Below are positions 10,708 to 21,088 of a stretch of 64,000 bases of DNA, in pieces. Numbering within the stretch: position 1 is the stretch's first letter; every line of letters starts with the position of its first letter. The notes under the pieces are model-generated. The model was not told the DNA's origin. It saw only the letters and a program-made list of their open reading frames with translations, and did no database searches. The stretch comes from Micractinium sp. NFX-FRZ. Lineage: Eukaryota; Chlorophyta; Trebouxiophyceae; Chlorellales; Chlorellaceae. A program made the translations under genes and the position numbers. The stretch is taken from the NCBI GenBank assembly GCA_029339195.1, contig JAPTJF010000261.1:1-64000 (forward strand), in the 5' to 3' direction.

Positions 10708-13700
10708 ATGGGCCAAGCGGAGAGCGTTCCTGCCGAGGCAGAGGCGCCGCCGGCGCCTCAGTCGGGCGCGCCGCAGCCCTCGGCGCTGGTCATTGTCGGG
10801 CCTTCGGGCGTGGGCAAGGGCACGCTGATTAACCGGCTCATGGAGGGCGACCCGCGGTTTGGCTTCTCTTGCAGCCACACCACGCGGCCTCCGCGCGAGG
10901 GAGAAGTGGTGAGGCGCCCTCTTGGGGTCTCGGGGATCCTTTGAGCGAGCTGGATGGCCGGCTGGCTGGGCGGTCTTCAGGCCAGCGGCGCATGCGGGCG
11001 GCGGCCGCCGCCACCAGCCGCCGCTGGTGCCTCACCGCCGTTCCTGCTCCCTCTACGTGCCTTCCACAGAACGGCGTGCACTACCACTTCACCACGCACG
11101 AGGCGTTTGAGGCGGACATTGCTGTTGGCAAGTTCCTGGAGCACGCGCACGTGCACAAGAACATTTACGGCACCTCGGTGCAGGCGGTGCAGGACGTTGC
11201 CGACTCGGGCCGCTGCTGCGTGCTGGACATTGACGTGCAGGGCGCGCGCCAGGTGGGTGCTGCGCGCTGATCTTGTTGCAGCGTCAAAGCCAGCAGGCGG
11301 GGTTGCCTAGCAGGCTTGCTTCCTGGGCGGTGTCTTGGGGCTGTGCCGTCGGCCAGGCCAGCACCCACATGTCTCACCTGCCGCTGATTCTCTCGCACCC
11401 ACCTGCCACGCCTTCTCCTGCAGGTGCGCAAGTCTGGGCTGAAGGCCATCTTTGTGTTCATTGCTCCCCCAAGCCTGGAGGAGCTGGAGCAGCGGCTGCG
11501 CGGCCGCGCCACAGGTGCGCCCCGGCTGGCGCCTGGCTGGGCAGGCAGGCTGGGGTGGGTGCATTGTGGGGACTGCCTGCGATTTTGGACGGGCAGTGCT
11601 TTGCTGGCTTGCTGTGCTTGCAGCATGCGATGGGGCTACACACTACCCTGCCCTCACCCCACTTTTTCTTGGGCTCACATAGCCACCTGTTCTGCTTGCC
11701 CCTGCCTGCCCTCGCCCCGGCCTCCCTGGCCCGCAGACAGCGAGGAGCAGATCACGACGCGCCTGCGCAATGCGCAGGAGGAGGTGGAGAGCGTGAAGGA
11801 GGCGGGCCTGTATGATCACGTCATCGTGAATGCTGAGCTGGAGGGGGCGTATCGCCAGCTGGCAGCCGTGGCGCAGCGCTGCCTGGCCGGCGAAGTGGGC
11901 GGCCCGGAGAGCGGCGCCGCGGCTGTTCCTGCCGCTGCTGCTGCTGCCGCAGCCTCCGTGCTCAGCAGCAGCACAGCAGCCAGCCCCCGCTCAGCCGGCA
12001 CAAGCGACGCTGCCGGCAGCACGGGCGCTGCCGCTGCGCCTCAAATGGGGTCTGCAGCCACCTTCAAGACGTGGCTGCCCTTGGACCAGCAGTCGGGCAG
12101 CCCGCCGCCAGCAGAGCAGCAGCAGGTGCGGCTCATGGGACCAGGGCGGTGAGAGTGGTGAAGTGTGATGAGCTGCCACCAGGCTGCCTGCTGGTGCTGT
12201 GGGGACTGAGGGCACATGTACAGAGTGCGGGCTGCATGGCTCAGCTTCATCAGCAGGTGCCTGCCTGCTTGCAGTGCGCAGCTGCGGCTTGCTGACGCTC
12301 CCGCCCCGCCCTCCCTGACTGCAGCAGCTGGCAGCGGCCTCGGCAGCCTACGGCCTGGAGCGGCACCGGGGGCGCGTGGCGCTTGTGACGGGCGCGGGCT
12401 CAGGCGCGGGCTGGGAGCTTGCCCAGTCACTGGCGCTCAATGGCCTGCGCGTGGTGGCGGTCAGCCGGCGCAAGGCACAGGTGCTCCCTCAGCTGCTCCG
12501 CATGCGGCAGTAATTTACGAGGCGGTCGGCACCTGCACCGGCTTGCTGGTTGCTGTGGCAGCGGCGGCGATGGCGGCAGCACGGCGGCGCACAGGCAGAA
12601 CGCCAGCGGCAAGGGTGGAATCTTTGAGGCAGGGCAGCGCCCAAACTGTAACCCTGGATCGTTCAGCTCGCAGAGAGAGAGCTGCACTGAGCGCTCGTGC
12701 ACATGCCTGCATGCACTGTTACGGCAGGCGCTCATGGTATTGTGCACCCCCCACCCACCCCTGCCCCCTGCGCCCGCAGCTGGAGAAGCTGCAGCAGGCG
12801 GTGCTGGAGGCGGGAGTGCCGGCGGCCGAGTTCCTGCCGGTGCGTGGGCGGGGGAGGGTGTGCCCTTGGGACAGGGCAGGCGTGGCTCTCACTGCCTGGC
12901 AAGCAAGAGCGCGTGTGCTTGTCTGTGGCTTCTACAGGGGTGTACGTAGAAGCACCACAAGAGCAAAACATGACCCGCTCTTGACACGGCCTGCCCTGCA
13001 CCGCTCATTTCCTGTCTGCCCAGGTGGTGTGCGACCTGACAAAGGAAGCTGAGGTGGCGGCGCTGCCGCGCATCGTGGCCAAGCGCTGGCCGGGGAGCGG
13101 CATCGACATTGTGGTGAACAATGCAGGTGGGCGAGGGCTGTGCAGCTTGTTGGGTGGTGTGACTGGGTGTGGCTGCCTGCCTGCCTGCCTGCCTAGGGGC
13201 AGGGGCAGTGATGGTGAGGTTGAGGACAGCAGTACGGGACGAGGGGCAGGGGGTCTGGGTGGGGGCCAACTGGGTGCCTGTGCCAGTGAATGCAGACCGG
13301 GCACAATGCACTGCCTACGCCTGGTTCGAAATGGCCGCCGGGCCGCCGAGCTGCTGCACGCATCCAGCCTCATCCCCTGCTACCCCACCCTCCCCCGTCC
13401 TCCCCATGCCCCAATGTACAGCCGTGTCCCGCACCGATGTCTCGCTCATGGCTGGCAGCACGGCTGGCTGGGTGGAGACAGTGAGCACCAACGTTCTGGG
13501 GACTGCCATGGTCACTCGGGAGGCGGTGCAGGCAAGTGCCAGGAGGCAGCGCAGCAGGGACAGCAGCCATGCGAGCAGGCAGCTACCTGTGCTTGGTTGG
13601 GTGGCTGCAGTAGCATGTGGTCATGCTGCGCCAGTGGTGGCGCCTTCCTACCCTGCCCTACTTGGATGGTGCTGCTCCTCAGGCGGTCAGCTCGCATGTG

Positions 13701-14508
13701 CCTACATCTCTGCCCACCTGCTGGCCTGGCAGCCTGCCACCTCCTGCCCCGCCCGTCGGGGGGGGAGGGGGGGCCGCCCTGCCCTTCTGCCACCTCACCC
13801 TGCTGAGCCCGCCCTCCCGCTATGCCCGCCCCGCTGTGCAGGACATGGAGCAGCGGCAGCAGTGGGGGCACATTGTCAACGTCTGCTGCGCTGAGCAGGG
13901 CAGCGGTATGCATGCGGCCACCAAGCAGACGGTGTGCAGCATGGCTGAGGAGCTGCGGTGAGTGGATGCCAGGGCTGGGACATGGCGGTGCAGTGCAATT
14001 CGAGGGTGCAGTGAGAGGGTACAGCCAGCTTGGATCGGGCAGGTGGCGCGGTAACGGCACGGCAGCCTGAGTTCACCGGATGCCTGCCAGCCAGCCAGCC
14101 ACAGCGGTCGTTGCACGCTGCCGGGTGCAGCAGACTGGCTTCCCTGTGACAGCGCGTTCAACAGTTCCTTTGCCCTGCTTTGCATGCTGCAGGCTGGAGG
14201 CGCAGGCGCGGCGTGTGCCGCTGCGCGTGTCCACCGTAACCCCAACTGCGCTCAACACCTACTTTTTTCGGGCCAGAGCCGCCGGAAACCAGACTCCGGC
14301 CGTTCCCTCCTCCTCCTCTGCGGGTTCCCCAGCCACCTCAGCGGCAGCCGACGACGGCGAGCAGCAGCAGCAGGAGGGGCAGGCGCTACCCGGGGCAGGC
14401 ACCCCGCTGCTTCATGCCTCGGACATCGTTCAAGCCGTCCTCTACTGCCTCTCTGCGCCTGACCACGTCGATGTCAGCTCTGTGACCGTGCGCTCCACGC
14501 TTGCATGA
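10708..14508 (+). CDS. Guanylate kinase fused to a DHRS11-like short-chain dehydrogenase
   Basis: Ten exons: 10708-10908, 11070-11252, 11424-11514, 11737-12125, 12325-12480, 12780-12839, 13024-13126, 13422-13531, 13842-13957, 14193-14508; 574 residues. Residues about 26-215 form guanylate kinase (ATP + GMP to ADP + GDP). It has the P-loop GPSGVGKG (31-38), TTRPPREGE and a GMP-binding segment, then [12 protein letters not shown]. An Ala/Ser linker follows, then an SDR domain from about 300 with the cofactor motif TGAGSGAG (310-317). The fusion rests on three points: exon 5 has an in-frame TGA just upstream and no ATG of its own; exon 4 ends with a phase-0 donor (cagcag/gtgcgg) that joins it in frame; no TGTAA lies between the parts. 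If exon 4 is not spliced, the kinase ends at 12152. The intron at 13532 begins with GC. Confidence 0.8.
12325..14508 (+). other. SDR domain with altered catalytic residues
   Basis: This is the C-terminal half of the fusion, closest to animal DHRS11-type reductases by features such as [16 protein letters not shown] and the end [21 protein letters not shown]. The family NNAG motif reads NNAA (392-395). In the active-site region the sequence is [19 protein letters not shown]. The usual Ser aligns with Cys447, and the Tyr of the YxxxK motif aligns with His455, while Lys459 is kept. The Ser-Tyr spacing is also shorter than normal. Either this is a pseudoenzyme or it uses different chemistry; coenzyme binding looks possible. 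Confidence 0.75.
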
Positions 14509-15531
14509 GCGCCCTCTCTGGCCTGGCGCTGCCACCGGCGCTACTGCCTGCGCGCCGCCAGCAGCCTTTCTGTACACCCACACTGCCCCCGCTTTCATTC
14601 ACTCACCCTGCTGTGGTGGGGGCGTTGCCGGCAGGGCCGGTACCCCCGGCCGGTACCCCCTGAACTGCCTACCTCTGTCTGTAAATAACTGGATTCGAGG
14701 ACTTCAGTGGGCTTCTGCGGGTGCTTGGATAGGTGGCGCCCGCAGCTGTGCAGAACGAGGAAGTCGCGCGCTGCCACGTAGGCAGGATGCCGCGTGCAAC
14801 AAGTTTAGGTGCCTGTAGGCGCCAGGTTCCGCCCCAGTCCATTGTCAAGTAGTTGTTGAGGGTTCTGGAGAGCGTAGATTGGCGGTCAAGTGGCATCGCT
14901 ATTTGGGCCATGTTGGCTTGAAGAGTCCTGTCCAGCACCGTCGTCCATTGGCTTCGCAGGTGCGCTCATCAAGCTCGGACATCATTGCGAGCGGAATGAT
15001 GCGAGTGCCCCTGCCGCGGGGCGCGTGCAGCAGCCGGGTGCCGCCGCCATTCTGAGCATGCCATCAGTCTGAGGCATAAGGCCCTCCAGGGGCCGCCAGG
15101 ACGCGATCCCCCGGCAATTGGCATTCTGCTTGCTGTCATAAGGCAGCCAGGGCAGCGCAAGGACGGCAGGATGCTGCGCGGGGCTGCCTCCCCAGCCGGC
15201 ACTCGCTGCCACGGTATCGGCCGTGCCGCCGCCGCCAGTGGCGGTGGTAGGGTCCCTCCCGCTTGCAGCAGCACCCCCTGCACACTGCACCCTGCCGAAC
15301 CTGAACACCATCTCGTTGCTCTGCAGGTGTCTTGCCTCCCTCTTGTGGCTTTCCGGTGTGCGGTACAGGTTTAGTGCCACTCCTGCATCACGGCAAGTCC
15401 TCGCATCCAGGACCTGCCGTCGACTTGACTGCACAGGGGCGGCACATCACCCAGTGTGACCACCTAGAAGCTGGGTTGACACCGCCTGAGCGCATCCCAG
15501 GCACGGAATCCAGCGCACAACAGCACCAGCC
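14509..15531. other. Intergenic region between SDR fusion and hydrolase genes
   Basis: 1023 bp. The first about 180 bp are 3' UTR with TGTAA at 14680. A short direct repeat ggccggtaccccc lies near 14635-14660. The remainder has no convincing ORF, RNA gene or repeat and should contain the promoter of the hydrolase gene. Confidence 0.6.
14680..14684 (+). terminator. Poly(A) signal TGTAA (kinase-SDR gene)
   Basis: TGTAA 172 bp after the stop at 14508, in tctgtctgtaaataac. Confidence 0.7.
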
Positions 15532-18500
15532 ATGGCGCGCACGGCAGCAGGCGTAGCGGCGGCGCTGCTGCTGCTAGCGGCGGCGGCGGCGGGCGTGGAG
15601 GACAGCCCCGCGCTCTTCCCGGAGAGCAACCAGGGGCTGCGCCCCACGGAGCTGGTCACTTTTGGCACCACCCACTACTACCAGCTGGCAGAGAACCCCA
15701 TTGGCACGGTGGTGAGTGGGGCGCCTGCTGGGCATGCTGCAGGGCTTACTGGGTGAGCGCCAGCGCGGCGTACACTGCACGGGAGGGACGGCGGTGGGGG
15801 CGCGCTGCACGGGGGCTCCAAGTGGTGCCCTGGGGGGTGCTGCGGGTGCTGGGGATATGCACTGCACGGGGTGTACCGCAGCGTGTGTACTGCCGGGGTT
15901 GCACTGCACAGGGTCGGCGGTACGGGGGCCGCAGCTTGCGTTGCGCACGTGGTGTGCACGAGGTGGCAGGGAGGCGCACGTGGCATGCAGGCCGGACAGA
16001 GGCAGTGCATGGCGAGGCGCATGTCAGCAGCCTGCCCTGGCCCACGCCTGCGGAGCTGCACGCGCATGCGCCCCTCCTGTTGCGCCGCTGCCTGCCGGCG
16101 TAGTCCCACCGCTGCACTTGGGGCCCCTGCTCACGGCCGCCGCCCTGCTGCTGCTGCTGCTGCCGGCACACCCCGTGCCCGCAGGTCTTCTTCCACGGCT
16201 GCTCCCGCTCAGCCCGCAACTTCTTCCCTTATGATCCAAAGCACTGCCCCAACTGCCTGGGTGAGCCCAGGGGACAACTCTGCTTGCTGCAGCCTGTCCT
16301 GCCAGCCTTACTTGACTGCCCACGGACCAGGGCGGGAGGGGCTGGCGGGACGGGCTATGACCTCCAGAAATGTAGCAAATGCATGCCTGGGGAGCTCAGT
16401 GGTGGCGGGGTGGCAGCACAAGCCCAGCAGAAGGGGGCAGCACCACCGCACCTACCTCCAATCAACTGGACCATGGAGTGTGGCCAGGGGTGGCAGGGCA
16501 GCGCGGCCGCGCACGGCACGGCACACATTTTCACCATTGCCGCCACCTGACATGTACACACACACACACACACACGCCCACACAATGCGCTCCCCGCCCT
16601 GCAGGCTTCCCGGAGCACCTGAGCCACACCAAGCAGGCGCTGGCGCGGGGCTACCACGTGCTGGCTCTGGACCCCCATGATGACAAAAACTTCTGCTGGA
16701 GCTCCTCGGAGAAGGGGACCTACATCAACGACCAGCCACAGGTGTGCCCCTCCAGGTGTCTTGTTGTTGCTGGTTGTTGGTGATGGCCCCTAGCTTGCCT
16801 GAAGGCAAGGGGTTGGGGTGGGAGCAGGAAGGGGCCCTACATCAATGACCAGCCGCAGGTGTGCCCCCCCAGGTGCCTTTGTTGATGGTGGTTAGCTGTT
16901 GATGAAGGCCTGCTAAAGAGGGTGCTGAAGGGAAGGGGTGGGAGCGGGAAGGGGCCCTATATCAACCACCAGCCGCAGGTGCCTTGTTGCTGTTGGTTGT
17001 TGTTGGTCGCTGGTGAGGGTTGACCAGTGCATGGGAGGAAGAGGTGGGAGCGGGGAAGCGGCCCTACATCAAGACGAGCTGCAGGTGTGCCCCTCGAGGT
17101 GCCTGTGTTGATGGTGGTTGGCTGTTGGTGAAGGCTTCCTGGTTTGTTTGAAGGGAAGGGGTGGCAGCGAGGGAGGGTGAGAGGTGGCCCTCGCTGCAAA
17201 AAGGTCCCTCAAGTCTTACACCCCCTCTGCGAAACCTTGCGGCGAGGTTGAATGAAACCCACGCTACTGGCCGTCACCGCTGCTTTGCTCCTCTCACCCA
17301 AACACCCGCCCCCTCCTGCCCACCCCTCCTCCTCCCCTGCGCCCCCCTCCCCCCCAGGCCATTGCCACCATCCGCTTCTTTATCCTCACCAACAGCCTCA
17401 CAGACCTGCCCATCTACTTCTGGGGCGCCTCCAGCGGCGGCACGCTGGCGCTCAAGATGATGGGCACGCTGTACCGCAACGACGTGGTGAGTTGTACCGC
17501 TTGGTGGGTGGCACTGCATGGGTGCTGCTGCAGTGCGGGTTGTGGCTGTGTCATTCGTGCCAGAGCCCTGTGGTGCACTGTAGTGCCCCCCTGCTGGTGC
17601 CGCAGTGGGCGTTTGCTCTGGAGTCTGGTCCCTCCCCACCACCACCTACCCCTCCTGCCTCTCTCCTCCCCACCGCCCCTCCCCCTCCCCCCAGGCTGCC
17701 AAGGCTGACGCCAAGGAGAAGGGCATGCTGCCGGCATACACTCTGTGGGGCAACGTGGCGGGCATGATTGCGGGTGAGAGAGCAAGCCCAGCTTCCGTTG
17801 TGGTGTGTAGGCAGTGGCGGGGCATCACTTTCCTCGACTGCCTGCCTGCCTCCTGCCTGCCTGCCTGCCTGTCTGCCTGCCTGCCTGCCTGCCTGTCACC
17901 TGCAAGCCCGCCTGTTGCAGTGCTGAACCCTGCATCTCAGGCACACAGGCCCACCAAATCTCAAACACAGCCAGCAATCAGTGCACTTATCACACCACCT
18001 GCCTACCTGACCACTTGCCCGCCTGCCTGACTGACCACTTGCCCGCCTGGCTGCCTGCCTGCTGCAGAGGCGGCCACCCCCACCGACTTTGATGCCTCTG
18101 ATCGCGACGGCAACCTGCTGTACCCCACCTTGCCCCCCACCATCTTCGTCCGCATGCAGGTAAGCGTTGGGGTGGGAGAGTGTGTGTGTGCGTGTGTGTG
18201 TGTGTGGCGTGGGGGCGCGGGAGGTGTTGGGCAGGGCTGTGTTGTGCACATGGCACCTGGCGGCAGTCTGCGCAGGCCCCGCCCGTCTGCCCCGTCTTCC
18301 CGCTTTCCCGGGCTGATGCAGAGCAACCCACTCCACGTCACCGTGTTCCCATGTACCGCCCTCAACTTGCCTCTTCCCGTCCCTGTTTTGCTCACTCTGT
18401 GGCGCAGTGGGGCTGTGAGCAAGATGTGGCCACCAACTTGGCCCTTTCTCCTGGCCTGCCTCATCACTGCCTAGCTGCCTCCTGCCTCTGCCGTCCCATT

Positions 18501-20138
18501 CGCTTGCCTCTGCAGTACGACGGGGATAAGCAGGATGTGGCCTCCAACTTGGCCTTTCCTCCCGGCATGCCTCATCACCGCCTAACTGCCTCCTGTCTCT
18601 GCTTCTTGGCCTGCATCATCACTGCCCGGATGCCCCCTGTTCGCCTCTGCAGAACGACGGCGCCGAACAGGATGTCGCCACCAACCTGGCCTTCTTCCGT
18701 AAGAACAAGGTGCCCTCTGACGTCATCATTGTGAGTGGCAATCGACCCCCTGGGGGGAGCGTGGGTGCCCTGGGTGGCGGTCGGCTGGGTGTGGAACCCA
18801 CGGGTGGGTGCCTGGGCAGGCTGGGGCATCTTCGCCTTGCCCAGTATGCCCCACAAAGCGCACCACAGCATGAGTGGCATCCCTGGGTGGTATTAAGCCT
18901 GGGTGCGGCAGTTGTGGGCGGTGGGGCTTTGTTCCTCGGCCAGGGTGTTGATCCTGGCAGGGTTATGAGCATCCCTGCAGGCTGCGCCTGGCTGCTGGGC
19001 TGCCTAGCCACGAGTGCCCGCTCCCCTCCCTCCTCTTCCCGCGCGCTGCACAACCCCCACCTTCTCAGCCGCACTCTCCCTGCCGCCTGCCCCACTGCCC
19101 TTCCCCGCAGTCCCCCGCCCGCCGCATCGGGCTGTATCACTTTTCGAACCGCATCCCCACGATCACGCCGGAGCAGAGCCAGAACATTGTGGAGGCGCTG
19201 AGGGCGATTGGCATGCTTTCGGATAATGGCTGGCTGCTGGGCAACCCCAAGGACGTCGACGTGGGTGTTGCATTATTTCTAGGGCGGGTGTTGCATTCCA
19301 GGGCAGCGCGGCGCTGCTGCTGTGTGCACGAACCCTTTGAAGGGCGTTGCGATGCTGGGGGAGGGTGTGTGTGTGTTGGGCCACCCCCGGTGATGATACC
19401 GTGAGTAGCTGCCCGCCCTTGTCCAACCGCTCCGCTCGTCCACTCTCTGTGCAGGACCCCAAGTCTCCCGCCTTCCGCTGGACCACCAAGCTTCAGACCA
19501 TGCTGCCCTTCCTCACCCCCATGAGCAAGTCCCTCTCCCTCGTCCTCAAGTTCTCGCCCATCCAGCAAGCCTTGATGGTGGCGTACGCCAAGCACGATGC
19601 AGTGTCGGGTGGGTGCCACGCTGTGCCACGCTGCGCTGTGTTGTGGCGTGCCGTGCTGCACTGTGGTGTGCTGTGTTGTGCTGGGCTGCGCTGTGCTGTG
19701 CTGTGGTGGGCTGGGCTGGGCTGGGCTGCCATGACGGGGCCTTTGGCTTCTCAAGAGGTCCGTGCCGTGCCAGTGGTGCCGTGCCAGCGAGGCGTCGCTG
19801 CCTGCCTATGCGTCCCTTCCACTCACCTACCCGCCCGCCCGCCTGCCTGCCTGCCCGCCCCCTCTGCAGACTACTTCACCGCCTGCCTTGCCTGGCTGGA
19901 GGCGGGCGGGCGGGCCAATGCCACGGAGCTGGCTGAGCAGCTGGTGGTGCCCAACTTCCGGCTGTCGGAGCTCACAGCCGAGCGCAAGTCCACGCCCCCG
20001 CCACCCATCGAGGGCCCTGCCGACACCGACGCACCCAACCGGCAGGCAAAGGCGGAGCAGCTGCCGGCGCCGGAGAGCGACGGCGGTGAGCGCCGCGGTG
20101 CGGTGAAGAGGAACAGCAACAAGAAGGATGACAAATGA
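15532..20138 (+). CDS. Secreted or luminal alpha/beta hydrolase
   Basis: Ten exons: 15532-15711, 16185-16260, 16605-16741, 17358-17486, 17695-17773, 18068-18159, 18653-18730, 19111-19260, 19455-19608, 19870-20138; 447 residues. A hydrophobic leader (MARTAAGVAAALLLLAAAAA) predicts a signal peptide. Residues 61-66 are VFFHGC, the beta-strand/oxyanion HG of alpha/beta hydrolases; GASSGG at 154-159 is the nucleophile elbow (Ser156). Two cysteines in PKHCPNC and further Cys suit a secretory protein. The C-terminal about 60 residues are charged and low-complexity, ending KRNSNKKDDK, with no ER-retention motif. Related proteins in plants and algae are uncharacterised, so the substrate is unknown. 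Introns 3 and 6 are filled with tandem copies of the adjacent exon ends. Confidence 0.83.
15773..15912 (+). repeat. Degenerate repeats of a ctgcacggg core in hydrolase intron 1
   Basis: Four copies of a roughly 10-bp core (15773, 15804, 15859, 15901) lie in intron 1 with variable spacing. No function is evident. Confidence 0.45.
16556..16575 (+). repeat. CA dinucleotide repeat
   Basis: Ten CA/AC units just before the exon 3 acceptor of the hydrolase gene. Confidence 0.9.
16712..17110 (+). repeat. Four-unit tandem array of the hydrolase exon 3 end and its donor
   Basis: The true exon end (GTYINDQPQ, donor at 16742) is followed by three decayed copies at about 16827-16885, 16940-16990 and 17047-17110. 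Each keeps part of ggccctacatcaa, agccgcag and usually the following gtgcc. Units are spaced about 107-120 bp. At least two copies keep a cag/gtg donor-like junction. Confidence 0.9.
17839..17894 (+). repeat. CTGC tetranucleotide repeat
   Basis: Nearly uninterrupted CTGC/CCTG units in hydrolase intron 5. Confidence 0.9.
18181..18206 (+). repeat. TG dinucleotide repeat
   Basis: A TG run with one interruption, directly after the exon 6 donor. Confidence 0.9.
18416..18610 (+). repeat. Two tandem copies of hydrolase exon 7 upstream of the real exon
   Basis: The real exon 7 (18653-18730) starts NDGAEQDVATNLAFF. A copy at about 18417-18470 reads QDVATNLALS. A better one at 18516-18600 has its own acceptor (cctctgcag) and reads YDGDKQDVASNLAF in the same phase. 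Unit spacing is about 111 and 137 bp. The second copy could serve as an alternative exon. Confidence 0.88.
19614..19730 (+). repeat. CTGTG/CTGGG pentanucleotide-like tract
   Basis: About 115 bp of degenerate GCTGTG and CTGGG units in hydrolase intron 9. Related tracts occur in DPE2 introns at 59767-59802 and 60855-60881. Confidence 0.85.
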
Positions 20139-21088
20139 CTCGCGCCCTGGGCCCGCCAGAGCGGCGGCGGGCCTTGGGCTCGTGCCTCTGGCAGTGCCTC
20201 CGGGCGTTCAACCCCGGCGCCCGCATTTGCACTGCCCCTGCTGCTCTCAAGCGTGATACTACGTGTGTTTGCATCACCCCAATTGCTCGTGGCGGCCGCC
20301 TGGCTGCTGCTGCTGTCGTGATCCCCTGATTCCCCTGATTCTTCCCGATTCCCAATCCCACCGAGCTATGCTGTGTGCTTTTTCAAACAGCCGAACACAT
20401 GCCGCCACTTCTCCCAACCAACCACCCCCAATTCATTCATTCACCATGCATACCAGTCAACCCCTCATCCCTTACCCGTTCGGGTCCCACCAGCCAGGCC
20501 TGCCTCTCGCCCCCAGCCAGCAGCTGCAGCACCCTCACACCCACAAGAGTCCCCAGGAGCCAGCAAAGTTACAGCGCAGCGAAACAGCCCCCCGTGAGCG
20601 CCCTTTGCCGTTCCTTCCGCCGTATTTTTCAAGCTCCCTCCCTGATACATGCTACGCACGTCCTGCAGCCGCAAACGCAGTCGTGATGTTTCGGCAGGTG
20701 GCCCACGCCCACGTGCTCACCGCTCCCTGCAGCCCTGTACAGCAAACACCTGCTGCCCCTACTTGTAATGACAAATGTGACGCGATATAACCCCGACAAA
20801 TGGTTGCAGAGGAGTGCAGAGGAGGGCGGCCTGGCGGGGCTGCATGGGCGGTGTGCATGACGTCATGCCTGGCGTGCACGCTTTGATGCACAGCACGGAG
20901 CCGGAATGGAGTGACTCCGCCCCTTGCTACACCATCGCATTTGTAGGCGGTTTACATGCACTTGAGCGCTTAGTTTTGGCAAGCTGGCCGGCCAAACACG
21001 GTGGTTGACTACCCCTCTCTCATTATATCGTGCACGCCTCCGCAGCGGCCCTGGACCACCCCCCTAGCCGGTGACACTCACCAGAGAC
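20139..21088. other. Intergenic region downstream of the hydrolase gene
   Basis: 950 bp, notably C-rich and less G-rich at about 20330-20600. It holds the hydrolase 3' UTR with TGTAA at 20764. ORFs here are low-complexity Pro/Ser shadows. The 5' region of the next gene lies at the right. Confidence 0.6.
20764..20768 (+). terminator. Poly(A) signal TGTAA (hydrolase gene)
   Basis: TGTAA 626 bp after the stop at 20138, in a locally AT-richer stretch. The distance implies a long 3' UTR; assignment is by position. Confidence 0.55.

Noticed and set aside
16712..17110. CRISPR-like or satellite array
   Set aside because: The repeated units are derived from an exon end and its donor, are degenerate and have no spacer logic. 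The genome is eukaryotic.
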